In this document: in pieces, positions 15,960 to 21,579 of the stretch
Numbering within the stretch: the stretch's first letter is position 1
Layout: each line of letters begins with the position of its first letter
Source of the DNA: Alphaproteobacteria bacterium
Lineage (GTDB): Bacteria > Pseudomonadota > Alphaproteobacteria > UBA828
Direction: 5' to 3'
NCBI GenBank assembly: GCA_022826345.1
Contig: JAJDVB010000186.1
Location: 1 to 21,579, forward strand
Length of the DNA stretch: 21,579 bases
Notes under the pieces: model-generated
Database searches by the model: none
Told to the model about the DNA's origin: nothing
What the model saw: only the letters and a program-made list of their open reading frames with translations
Translations under genes and position numbers: made by a program

Positions 15960-17120
15960 CTAGTCCCGGCGGCGGGAGACGACGAAGGATTCGTCGTAGA
16001 ACCAGAGCCCGCCGTGTTCGCTGAGGGTCTCACGCGTGGCCTCCAGGTAGGAGCCGTCGGCGACCACGCCTTCCAGCCGCGCGTCCTCGATCTGGGCGAC
16101 GTAGATCGCCGCGTTCCAGGCGGCGAACAGCGTGGACGTGCCGATGCTGGAGCCTTCGATCTCGGTCGGCAGCGTGTGCATGTCGTAGCGGAAGAGCGCG
16201 CGCTTGTCGGAGTACGCGTTGTACCTGAGATCGCGCCGGCTCTTGCCGATCTCCTCCTTGAGCGCCTTGAGCAGCACGTGGCGGTCGGTCTGGAAGGGCT
16301 GCTCGTCGGGCCAGATCTTGCGGACGATCTCCAGCCCCGGATCGCCGCCGTGGGACTGGATGCAGAGCAGCCGCCCGCCCGGCGCCAGGCTGCGGGAGAG
16401 CGGCGCCAGCACCCGCTTCACCTTGAAGTCCACCGGCATCCGCGCCCGGTAGGGCTGGGAGGCGAGAACCAGGTCGTAGCCGTCGCTGGCGCGGCCTGGG
16501 CGCGGGATCACCGGGTCGAGCAGGAACTTGTGGTCCTCGCGGTAGAGCACCAGCACCGACGCCCGGACGTAGAGGGGATTGCCCGTCTTCGGGCTGGGCC
16601 GCACCCGCCAGGTGTCAGCCAGAGTGGGCTGGAGCGCCGCGATCTGCTCGTGGAACTCGTGGGAGGTGTTGCCGGCAAGCGGCGTCTCGATCCAGTTCAG
16701 CGTGGCCGCCGCCTGCATCGAGCGGGGCTGAAGCGACGGCGCCTCCGAGTAGTGCATGTTGGTGACCACCAGCACCGTCGCCGGGTGCTCGAAGAGCCGG
16801 TCGGGCATCTTCTCCAGGCAAAGGCGCACGTCCTCCACCGAGATTTCCTTGCCGACGACGTAGAACGGCATCGTCGGGAAGCGCCGGTGCATGTTCCGCA
16901 TGACGCCGGAGAGCACGGTGCCGTCGCCCATGCCGGCGTCGAACACCCGGAGTGCCGGCGGCCGCGGATGGACCAGGCCGAGCTCCATCCCGGCACGCTC
17001 GGAGACCACCCACTTCTCGCTGCAGGTGTTGACGAAGAGCAGGTACTTCTGGCGGTTGTCGTAGAAGCGGAAGGCGCCCTTCTCGTCGCTCTCCGCGAGA
17101 GGTTGTTGCTGCTCGTCCAT
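15960..17120 (-). CDS. Class I SAM-dependent methyltransferase
   Basis: A 386-residue protein. [20 protein letters not shown] (56-75) is motif I of Rossmann-fold methyltransferases, and YVVGKEIS with Glu92 is the expected acidic residue at the end of strand 2. The central segment (about 115-215) is an insertion rich in aromatic and charged residues. [12 protein letters not shown] and [20 protein letters not shown] resemble motifs IV-VI. The C-terminal third (about 290-386) is not in the minimal fold and may bind substrate. I do not recognise a named subfamily; target unknown. It is the first gene of the minus-strand pair with the macrodomain gene. Confidence 0.75.
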   Translation of the reverse strand: MDEQQQPLAESDEKGAFRFYDNRQKYLLFVNTCSEKWVVSERAGMELGLVHPRPPALRVFDAGMGDGTVLSGVMRNMHRRFPTMPFYVVGKEISVEDVRLCLEKMPDRLFEHPATVLVVTNMHYSEAPSLQPRSMQAAATLNWIETPLAGNTSHEFHEQIAALQPTLADTWRVRPSPKTGNPLYVRASVLVLYREDHKFLLDPVIPRPGRASDGYDLVLASQPYRARMPVDFKVKRVLAPLSRSLAPGGRLLCIQSHGGDPGLEIVRKIWPDEQPFQTDRHVLLKALKEEIGKSRRDLRYNAYSDKRALFRYDMHTLPTEIEGSSIGTSTLFAAWNAAIYVAQIEDARLEGVVADGSYLEATRETLSEHGGLWFYDESFVVSRRRD

Positions 17121-17521
17121 GATGCGCTTGAGTCCCGCCGTCTGCTGGCGATGGGTTACGCCCGCCCCGGATGCCGGTCAAGCGTCCCGGCGCCCATATG
17201 CGGCCTCCGGCATGAGTGGCCGCTGCCCTCGCTGCTCGTGCCGCCATCCGGCTGCGGGTTTCGCACACGCTGCCTCATCGCCCGCTCGATAAGACACCCT
17301 TGGACGTGCTCAAGCACCGGCTTGCCTGGGGCGAGACCGCCAATGAGGAGTTTGGAGAGCGCCAGCGCTTGCTGGGTGACTAGACCACCTCGCGCAAGCA
17401 TGATTGGTATTCGATCAGCGGCTCCTCATGCGAACCTCGCTGGCCCATCGCATGGGTGCCGACGCGACCAATGTCATCGACGAAGCTGGCATGGACAGCG
17501 ATCGCACTTAAGGCCCAAGTG
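17121..17521. other. 400-bp stretch without an intact recognisable gene
   Basis: It separates the minus-strand methyltransferase from the plus-strand permease. The only family-like sequence is a SHOCT-type C-terminus (ending at 17383). After that, 17384-17521 holds a short plus-strand frame ending TAA at 17513-17515 (including MGADATNVIDEAGMDSDRT) that I cannot assign. The permease's expected operon partners are missing, so the region looks like a rearrangement scar. Confidence 0.5.
17216..17383 (+). pseudogene. SHOCT-domain C-terminal fragment or short SHOCT protein
   Basis: A 55-codon frame from GTG 17216 to TAG 17381-17383. Its last 30 residues (DKTPLDVLKHRLAWGE, then ANEEFGERQRLLGD) fit the short C-terminal SHOCT domain, which reads like 'D-L-LK-R-A-GE-EEF---L'. 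SHOCT domains normally follow a membrane segment or another domain; here the upstream 25 codons are Ala/Arg-rich and lack a membrane helix, and no ribosome site is evident. I therefore read it as the surviving 3' end of a larger gene rather than a complete one. A real small protein is not excluded. Confidence 0.5.
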
Positions 17522-18349
17522 ATGACCTCGGCGAGATTGAGCTGGTCCAACCGAATCACACTCGCTGCAGCACTTCTCTTCGCGCTGTTTCCGATCTTCT
17601 GGCTCCTGTCGACATCGTTCAAGCCATGGGACGAACTCGTCACGACATGGGTTCCCTCGACGATCTCTCTCAGAAACTACCGTGACGTCTTCTATCCCTA
17701 CGAGAACATGATCGGCATGCCGGAGAGCTCATCGTGGCGTGGGTTGGTGAGCTCCGTCGCTATTTCAATCGGGGCGACGGTGACGTCGGTCACCTTTGGC
17801 CTGATGGGTGCGATCGCCTTTGCACGCTACAGGATCGGCCGCAATTGGATGCCCTTCTACGTCCTGTCGTTCCGCGCAATTCCTCCGATGACCGTCGCGA
17901 TTCCGATGGCTATCCTGTTCGCGCCGCTCGGCATCGTGAATACGCCGATGCTGTTGCCCGCGATCTACGCCGCGGTCACGGTGCCGTTCTCAACGTGGAT
18001 GTTGAAGAGCTACATCGAGCAGGTGCCGCCTCAGGTCGAGGAGGCCGCGATGCTTGACGGCATGTCCCGCTGGGGGGCGCATTTTCTGGTCACTGTCCCC
18101 ATGATCAAGGGCGGGATCGCGGCCACCTTCCTCTTCATCTTCATTCTGAACTGGACCGAAGCGCCGATCGCGCTCGCGCTTGCGCAAGGCCGATATCTGC
18201 CTCTTCCGGTTCAGTTCATGGACAAGGTCTACAGCCCGCATGTGCAGGTTGCCCTCGCCGTGCTGGGCATGATGCCACCCCTCGTCATCGGTTTCCTTAT
18301 CCAGCGCCATCTCAGCCGCGGCTTCACGTTTGGAGCGGTGAAAGCCTGA
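17522..18349 (+). CDS. Orphan carbohydrate ABC transporter permease (MalG family)
   Basis: A 275-residue inner-membrane permease of usual family length. Predicted membrane segments lie near residues 11-30, 77-100, 112-135, 143-162, 197-217 and 243-262. The EAA loop that contacts the ATPase is VEEAAMLDGMSRWGAHFLV (172-190). The C-terminus RGFTFGAVKA is the family's normal end, so the gene is complete. The ATG at 17522 has TTAAGGCCC upstream; an in-frame ATG at 17456 would add 22 hydrophilic residues. No substrate-binding protein, second permease or ATPase is adjacent, which is unusual because these genes work as a set. Base composition is visibly less G+C-rich than the neighbours. It may be a remnant of a transferred or broken operon, or serve with subunits encoded elsewhere. 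Confidence 0.88.
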   Translation: MTSARLSWSNRITLAAALLFALFPIFWLLSTSFKPWDELVTTWVPSTISLRNYRDVFYPYENMIGMPESSSWRGLVSSVAISIGATVTSVTFGLMGAIAFARYRIGRNWMPFYVLSFRAIPPMTVAIPMAILFAPLGIVNTPMLLPAIYAAVTVPFSTWMLKSYIEQVPPQVEEAAMLDGMSRWGAHFLVTVPMIKGGIAATFLFIFILNWTEAPIALALAQGRYLPLPVQFMDKVYSPHVQVALAVLGMMPPLVIGFLIQRHLSRGFTFGAVKA

Positions 18350-18448
18350 TAGCCCGGCCCGGTAGGCGCTCAACGACGGACTTCATCGGCGCGCTCATGA
18401 ACCCCGGCCATCTCTCTCAGCCAGATCTGTCGAACCCCACACAAACAG

Positions 18449-18479
18449 GTGGATGGCCGCAACAAGTGCGGCCATGACG
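18449..18479. repeat. Alphaproteobacterial palindromic repeat (GTGGATGGCC type)
   Basis: ATGGCCGC (18453-18460) pairs with GCGGCCAT (18468-18475) around AACAAGT, flanked by GTGG and GACG. It belongs to the same family as the elements at 21365-21461, with a different but still complementary stem. It lies between the orphan permease and the MetE-like operon. Confidence 0.75.
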
Positions 18480-18497
18480 TGGCAGGGGGAGCCGGGT

Positions 18498-18526
18498 TTG
18501 GGATAGGCGGCCCTTCCTCGTATAGT
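18498..18526 (+). promoter_or_regulatory. Sigma-70-type promoter of the MetE-like operon
   Basis: TTGGGA (18498-18503), 17-base spacer, TATAGT (18521-18526): 4 of 6 and 5 of 6 consensus matches with ideal spacing. The predicted leader of about 88 bases contains GTGGG/CCCAC arms (18542-18556) and a GCGCGT/ACGCGC hairpin (18591-18604) directly before the ribosome site GAAGGGAGGA. Confidence 0.6.
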
Positions 18527-18620
18527 CCGGGCGAGTGCCATGTGGGCCCGTCCCACTGCGGGATCGTGCGCCCTGTGCGTTGCGCCCTGCGCGCGTGAAC
18601 GCGCATGAAGGGAGGACGGC

Positions 18621-19763
18621 ATGAAGCTCAGCACCGAACGCATTCTCACCACGCATGTGGGCTCCCTGCCGAGGCCGCAGGACGTCTCCGACATGCTGCT
18701 CGCCAAGGAGAACGAGACGCTCGCCGACCAGGGCGCCTTCGACGCCTGCATGGTGAGCGCCGTGGCGGACGTCGTGCGCCGGCAGGTGGACGCAGGCGTC
18801 GACATCGTCTCCGACGGCGAGATGAGCAAGAGCGGCTACTCCACCTACGTCACGGAGCGGCTGCACGGCTTCGCGGGCGACAGCGAGCGCAAGATGCCGC
18901 GGGACATGGAGATGTTCCCGGCCTACGTGCAGCGCGTGGCCGCCATGGGCGAGGCGCCGCAGGTGAGGCGCGCGCCCTGTGTCGGCGAGATCAGCATCAA
19001 GGACGAGGCGCCGCTCCGGAAGGACCTCGCCAACATGGCGGCAGCGCTGGACGCCGCCGGCGCGGTCGAGGGCTTCATGAACGCAGCCTCCCCCGGCGTC
19101 ATCGCGTTCTTCCAGCCCAACCAGTACTACCCGAGCGAGGACGCCTACCTCGACGTGCTCTGCGAGATGATGAGACCTGAGTACGAGGCGATCCACGCGG
19201 CGGGCCTGGTGATCCAGCTCGACTGCCCCGACCTCGCCATGACCCGGCACAGCATCCACAAGGACAAGAGCGACGCGGAATTCGTCGCCGTGGCCGAGCG
19301 CAACATCGAGGTGCTGAATGCTTCGCTGGAGAATGTGCCCGCCGAGGCCGCGCGGCTGCACCTCTGCTGGGGCAACTACGAGGGGCCCCACGTCTGCGAC
19401 ATCGCGCTGGACGCGATCTACGACACGGTGATGAAGGCGAAGCCGCAGGCAATTTCATTTGAGGCGGCGAACCCGCGCCACGCCCACGAGTGGGCCGTGT
19501 TCCAAGAGCGCGGCCTGCCCGACGACAAGGTGCTGATCCCCGGCGTGATCGATTCGGTCTCGAACTTCGTCGAGCACCCGGCGCTGGTGGCGGAGCGCAT
19601 CTGCCGCTTCGCCGATATCGTGGGCCGCGAGCGCGTGCTGGCGGGCGGCGACTGCGGCTTCGGCACCTTCGCGGGCTTCGGCCGGGTGGATTCGGAGATC
19701 GTCTACGCCAAGCTGGGCGCGCTCGCCGAGGGCGCGGCGCTGGCCTCCGACCGGCTCTGGTAG
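18621..19763 (+). CDS. Cobalamin-independent methionine synthase C-terminal-like (MetE/UROD superfamily) protein
   Basis: A 380-residue TIM-barrel protein corresponding to the catalytic C-terminal half of MetE; the N-terminal half is not present. RILTTHVGSLPRP (7-19) is the family N-terminus. Predicted zinc ligands are His247 and Cys249 (LHLCWGNYEGPH), Glu281 (ISFEAANPRH) and Cys345 (GGDCGFGTF). DIVSDGEMSK (61-70) is also conserved. Such stand-alone proteins are thought to transfer methyl or alkyl groups to or from a zinc-bound thiol, but most lack a proven substrate, so this need not be a methionine synthase. GGGAGGA precedes the ATG. The next gene begins 3 bases after the stop, marking the start of a tight operon. 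Confidence 0.85.
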   Translation: MKLSTERILTTHVGSLPRPQDVSDMLLAKENETLADQGAFDACMVSAVADVVRRQVDAGVDIVSDGEMSKSGYSTYVTERLHGFAGDSERKMPRDMEMFPAYVQRVAAMGEAPQVRRAPCVGEISIKDEAPLRKDLANMAAALDAAGAVEGFMNAASPGVIAFFQPNQYYPSEDAYLDVLCEMMRPEYEAIHAAGLVIQLDCPDLAMTRHSIHKDKSDAEFVAVAERNIEVLNASLENVPAEAARLHLCWGNYEGPHVCDIALDAIYDTVMKAKPQAISFEAANPRHAHEWAVFQERGLPDDKVLIPGVIDSVSNFVEHPALVAERICRFADIVGRERVLAGGDCGFGTFAGFGRVDSEIVYAKLGALAEGAALASDRLW

Positions 19764-19766
19764 GGC

Positions 19767-20528
19767 ATGGCGGCGGCGCGCCGGGTGCTGGTCATCCGGC
19801 ATTCGGAGATCGACCAACCCGGCTTCTTCGGCGAGGTGATGGAGCAGGCCGGCATCGCCTGGGAGCCCTGCGACCCCTGGCGGGGCGAGCCCTTCCCTGC
19901 GCTCGAGGACTACGACGCGGTGCTCGCCATGGGCGGGCCGCAGCAGTCGGACGAGGAGCACCTCTACCCCTGGCTCGGGCCGGAGAAGGCGCTGCTGCGA
20001 GAGGCCGTGGCGGAGGGCATGCCGGTGCTCGGCGTCTGCCTCGGTTGCCAGCTGCTGGCGGACGCCCACGGCGGCACCGTGGCGCCGCTGGCGCAGGCCG
20101 AGGTCGGCATCGTCGACTTCGCGCTGACCGAGGCGGGCCGCGCCGACCCCCTCTTCGCCGGGCTGCCGGCGGCCCCGCTCACCATGCAGTGGCACCTGAA
20201 TGCCGTCACCGCGATGCCCGCGCAGGCGGTGCTGCTCGCCACGTCCGAGGCCTGCGCGGTTCAGGCATATCGGCTCGCGCCCCGCGCCTACGGCGTGCAG
20301 TTCCACATGGAGGTGGATGCGGCGCTGGTGCAGGCGACCGAGCTCTTTCCCGAATACGTCGTCGCGCTGGAGCGGGAGCAAGGCGAAGGCGCGTTCGCGC
20401 GCATGGTGGCGGATGCGACGCGCGAAGAGGAGACGTTGCGCGCCAACGGCAGCCGGCTCTTCCGCAACTTCGTCGATATGATGGAGGCGGAGGGTGGCAA
20501 GAGCCACGCGCGGCGGCCGGCGGCATAG
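19767..20528 (+). CDS. Class I glutamine amidotransferase-like protein
   Basis: A 253-residue protein. The nucleophile elbow is GVCLGCQLLA with Cys91, and the rest of the triad is His180 and Glu182 in YGVQFHMEV. MGGPQQSDEEHLYPWL (55-70) is the typical oxyanion-side segment. It resembles stand-alone GuaA-type amidotransferases, which either pass ammonia to a partner or cleave gamma-glutamyl compounds. No synthetase or acceptor partner is adjacent, favouring gamma-glutamyl hydrolysis, but that is inference. The last 30 residues are charged and not part of the fold. It lies between the MetE-like and hydratase genes. Confidence 0.88.
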   Translation: MAAARRVLVIRHSEIDQPGFFGEVMEQAGIAWEPCDPWRGEPFPALEDYDAVLAMGGPQQSDEEHLYPWLGPEKALLREAVAEGMPVLGVCLGCQLLADAHGGTVAPLAQAEVGIVDFALTEAGRADPLFAGLPAAPLTMQWHLNAVTAMPAQAVLLATSEACAVQAYRLAPRAYGVQFHMEVDAALVQATELFPEYVVALEREQGEGAFARMVADATREEETLRANGSRLFRNFVDMMEAEGGKSHARRPAA

Positions 20529-20545
20529 CGGTAGGGAGAGAGGGG

Positions 20546-21331
20546 ATGGATCGGCAAGCGGCGGCTAGAGGCGGCGCGCTGTTGTGGGAGGCCTGGCAGG
20601 GGCGCACGCAGATGGACGCGCTGCCGGCGGACTGCCGGCCCGAGACGCTGGCCGACGCCTACGCGGTGCAGGACGGGCTCGCGGAGAGCGCGGGCCTCGC
20701 GCTCGCGGGCTACAAGATCGGCGCCACCAACGCGCAGGTGCAGGCGCGCTTCGGCGTAGACGCGCCGTTCTCCGGCCGCCTCTTCGCGGACCACGTGGGG
20801 GGCAGCCCGCTCAGCGTGCCGGCCGACACGGTGAACTTCTATGCGATCGAGGCGGAGTTCGACTTCGTCATGGCGCAAGCGCTCGCCCCGAGGGCCGCCC
20901 CCTATACGCGCGACGAGGTGTGGGCGGCGGTGGCGAGCGTGCACCCCGCCATCGAGGTGCCGGATTCCCGTTACGCCGACTGGCTCTCCATGAAGGCGAC
21001 GGACCTGATCGGCGACAACGCCATCGGCTGCATGCTCTGCCTGGGGCCTGAGGCGGCGGGCGGGCTCGACCACGACCTCGCGGGCCAGCCGGTGATCGTG
21101 CGCGTGAACGGCGAGGTGGTGAGCGAGGGCGCGGGCGCCAACGTGCTCGGCGATCCGTGGAACGTCATGGTCTGGCTCGCGAACCACCTGAGCGCGCGCG
21201 GGCTTGCGCTGGAGGCCGGCCACGTGGTCACCACCGGCAGCGCGGCCGACGTGGTGCAGTGCCAGCCGGGCGATACCGTGACCGCCGAGTTCGGCCCCAT
21301 CGGCCAGGCCGAGGTACACTTCGAGGCGTGA
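20546..21331 (+). CDS. 2-keto-4-pentenoate hydratase (MhpD/FAH-type) family protein
   Basis: A 261-residue enzyme from ATG at 20546, with GTAGGGAGAGAGGGG directly upstream; the same frame is open far upstream inside the amidotransferase gene, but that part is out-of-frame shadow. LAGYKIGATN, YAIEAEFDFVMAQAL (metal ligands about Glu102 and Glu104), IEVPDSRY (Glu137) and NVLGDPWNVMVWLANHL are hallmarks of hydratases and decarboxylases acting on 2-keto-4-enoic acids in aromatic-ring degradation. No ring-cleavage dioxygenase is present. It closes the three-gene operon, so its true substrate may be different. Confidence 0.88.
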   Translation: MDRQAAARGGALLWEAWQGRTQMDALPADCRPETLADAYAVQDGLAESAGLALAGYKIGATNAQVQARFGVDAPFSGRLFADHVGGSPLSVPADTVNFYAIEAEFDFVMAQALAPRAAPYTRDEVWAAVASVHPAIEVPDSRYADWLSMKATDLIGDNAIGCMLCLGPEAAGGLDHDLAGQPVIVRVNGEVVSEGAGANVLGDPWNVMVWLANHLSARGLALEAGHVVTTGSAADVVQCQPGDTVTAEFGPIGQAEVHFEA

Positions 21332-21364
21332 GCGGCATGTCTGCACGGGCCACACCCCTACACC

Positions 21365-21408
21365 GTCATGCCCGGCCCCCGGATCAAGTCCGGGGGTGTT
21401 CCGGGCAT
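21365..21408. repeat. Alphaproteobacterial palindromic repeat (GTCATGCCCGG type)
   Basis: Nested arms: ATGCCCGG (21368-21375) with CCGGGCAT (21401-21408), and CCCCCGG (21376-21382) with CCGGGGG (21390-21396) around ATCAAGT. It begins about 34 bases after the hydratase stop. The type is widely scattered in alphaproteobacterial genomes. Confidence 0.8.
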
Positions 21409-21440
21409 CCACTGGCGTTGGGCGAGATCGGGGTGCTTCC

Positions 21441-21461
21441 GTGGATGGCCGGGACAAGCCC
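21441..21461. repeat. Half of a palindromic repeat, broken off
   Basis: GTGGATGGCCGGGACAAGCC matches the left half of the GTGGATGGCC-type repeat seen whole at 18449-18479. The expected complementary half (GGGCCATGACG-like) does not follow; the sequence changes at about 21462. Confidence 0.7.
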
Positions 21462-21466
21462 ACTGC

Positions 21467-21579
21467 TGTCCGGTTTAGAGGGGTGGACAAGGTGCATGAC
21501 ATTGATTCTATTCGTCTCCGGACGTTTTGCGGCGTTCTGGACACGAACGGAGGTCAATGTCATGCGGCACCAGAATAGC
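21467..21579 (+). mobile_element. Probable left end of an IS4-type insertion sequence (continues past window)
   Basis: The sequence changes character immediately after the broken palindromic repeat, starting near CTGTCCGGTTTAGAGGGGTG. About 95 bases later a strong ribosome site (GGAGGT) precedes ATG and MRHQNS, which matches my recollection of the start of IS4-family transposases from alphaproteobacteria. The exact boundary and the terminal inverted repeat cannot be proven without the right end. Confidence 0.5.
21562..21579 (+). CDS. Start of a probable IS4-family transposase (six codons)
   Basis: ATG at 21562 is preceded by GGAGGTCAATGTC, an excellent ribosome site. Only MRHQNS is visible before the window ends. 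The assignment rests on these residues, the ribosome site and the IS-like position after a split repeat. Confidence 0.4.

Noticed and set aside
15380..17120. Macrodomain plus methyltransferase as an ADP-ribosylation or defence (toxin-antidote) system
   Set aside because: No ADP-ribosyltransferase, DarT-like toxin or nuclease lies nearby; the macrodomain is of the housekeeping YmdB/MacroD type.
15792..17522. 576-codon plus-strand frame across the macrodomain and methyltransferase genes
   Set aside because: Antisense to two genes with catalytic motifs; no recognisable domain.
17380..17643. 87-codon minus-strand frame overlapping the permease start
   Set aside because: It overlaps a good permease gene, has no ribosome site I can recognise and no family motif.
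18533..18620. Riboswitch (for example cobalamin or SAM) in the MetE-like leader
   Set aside because: The leader is only about 88 bases, and I cannot find the conserved B12-box or SAM-riboswitch core; only simple hairpins are present.
19490..20545. Long upstream extension of the hydratase frame through the amidotransferase gene
   Set aside because: Ala/Gly/Arg-rich shadow; the hydratase family N-terminus and a strong ribosome site are at 20546.

Overview
The window is G+C-rich, densely packed bacterial chromosome. Several things point to an alphaproteobacterium. The gene order radC, map, sfsA and a CinA-type molybdopterin-binding protein is common there. Palindromic repeats of the GTCATGCCCGG / GTGGATGGCC type are present, and many starts are GTG. 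No rRNA, tRNA, CRISPR array, phage module or recognisable defence system is visible. Gene names come from motif recognition only; no database search was possible.

Layout. 1-2632 (minus): a hydantoinase/5-oxoprolinase-type protein with HyuA and the start of HyuB in one reading frame, running off the left edge. It is preceded by, and overlaps, a 79-residue four-cysteine protein; a perfect palindrome sits just upstream of the pair. 2844-5074 (minus): a serine carboxylesterase and a succinate-semialdehyde-type aldehyde dehydrogenase. 5259-5978 (plus): a Tat-exported M15-like peptidase whose repeated C-terminal tail is read through the 3' end of the opposing threonine-dehydrogenase-like SDR gene (5919-6875, minus). 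6876-7310: non-coding, with two strong inverted repeats. 7311-10430 (plus): a Gfo/Idh/MocA oxidoreductase, an HSL-type esterase and a 2-oxoglutarate/Fe(II) oxygenase, probably a small-molecule catabolic group. 10438-13853: radC, map and sfsA (minus) and a CinA N-terminal-type protein (plus). 13965-17120 (minus): an acyl-CoA dehydrogenase, a macrodomain protein and a SAM-dependent methyltransferase. 17121-18349: a disrupted-looking stretch of lower G+C with a SHOCT-domain remnant and an orphan sugar-ABC permease. 18621-21331 (plus): a tight operon of a MetE-C-terminal-like protein, a class I glutamine amidotransferase and an MhpD/FAH-type hydratase, with a good upstream promoter. 21332-21579: palindromic repeats, then what looks like the left end of an IS4-type insertion sequence.

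The strongest unexplained signal is a multi-hairpin repeat present twice (12099-12232 and 13861-13967). In each copy its outer edge supplies the stop codon of a minus-strand gene. The hairpin next to the stop keeps its fold while its stem sequence is almost completely changed, which suggests selection on structure. Other items worth following are the HyuA-HyuB fusion with its coupled Cys4 partner, a terminator facing the plus strand with no plus-strand gene before it, a 79-bp nested inverted repeat, and an insertion sequence that appears to have split a palindromic repeat.
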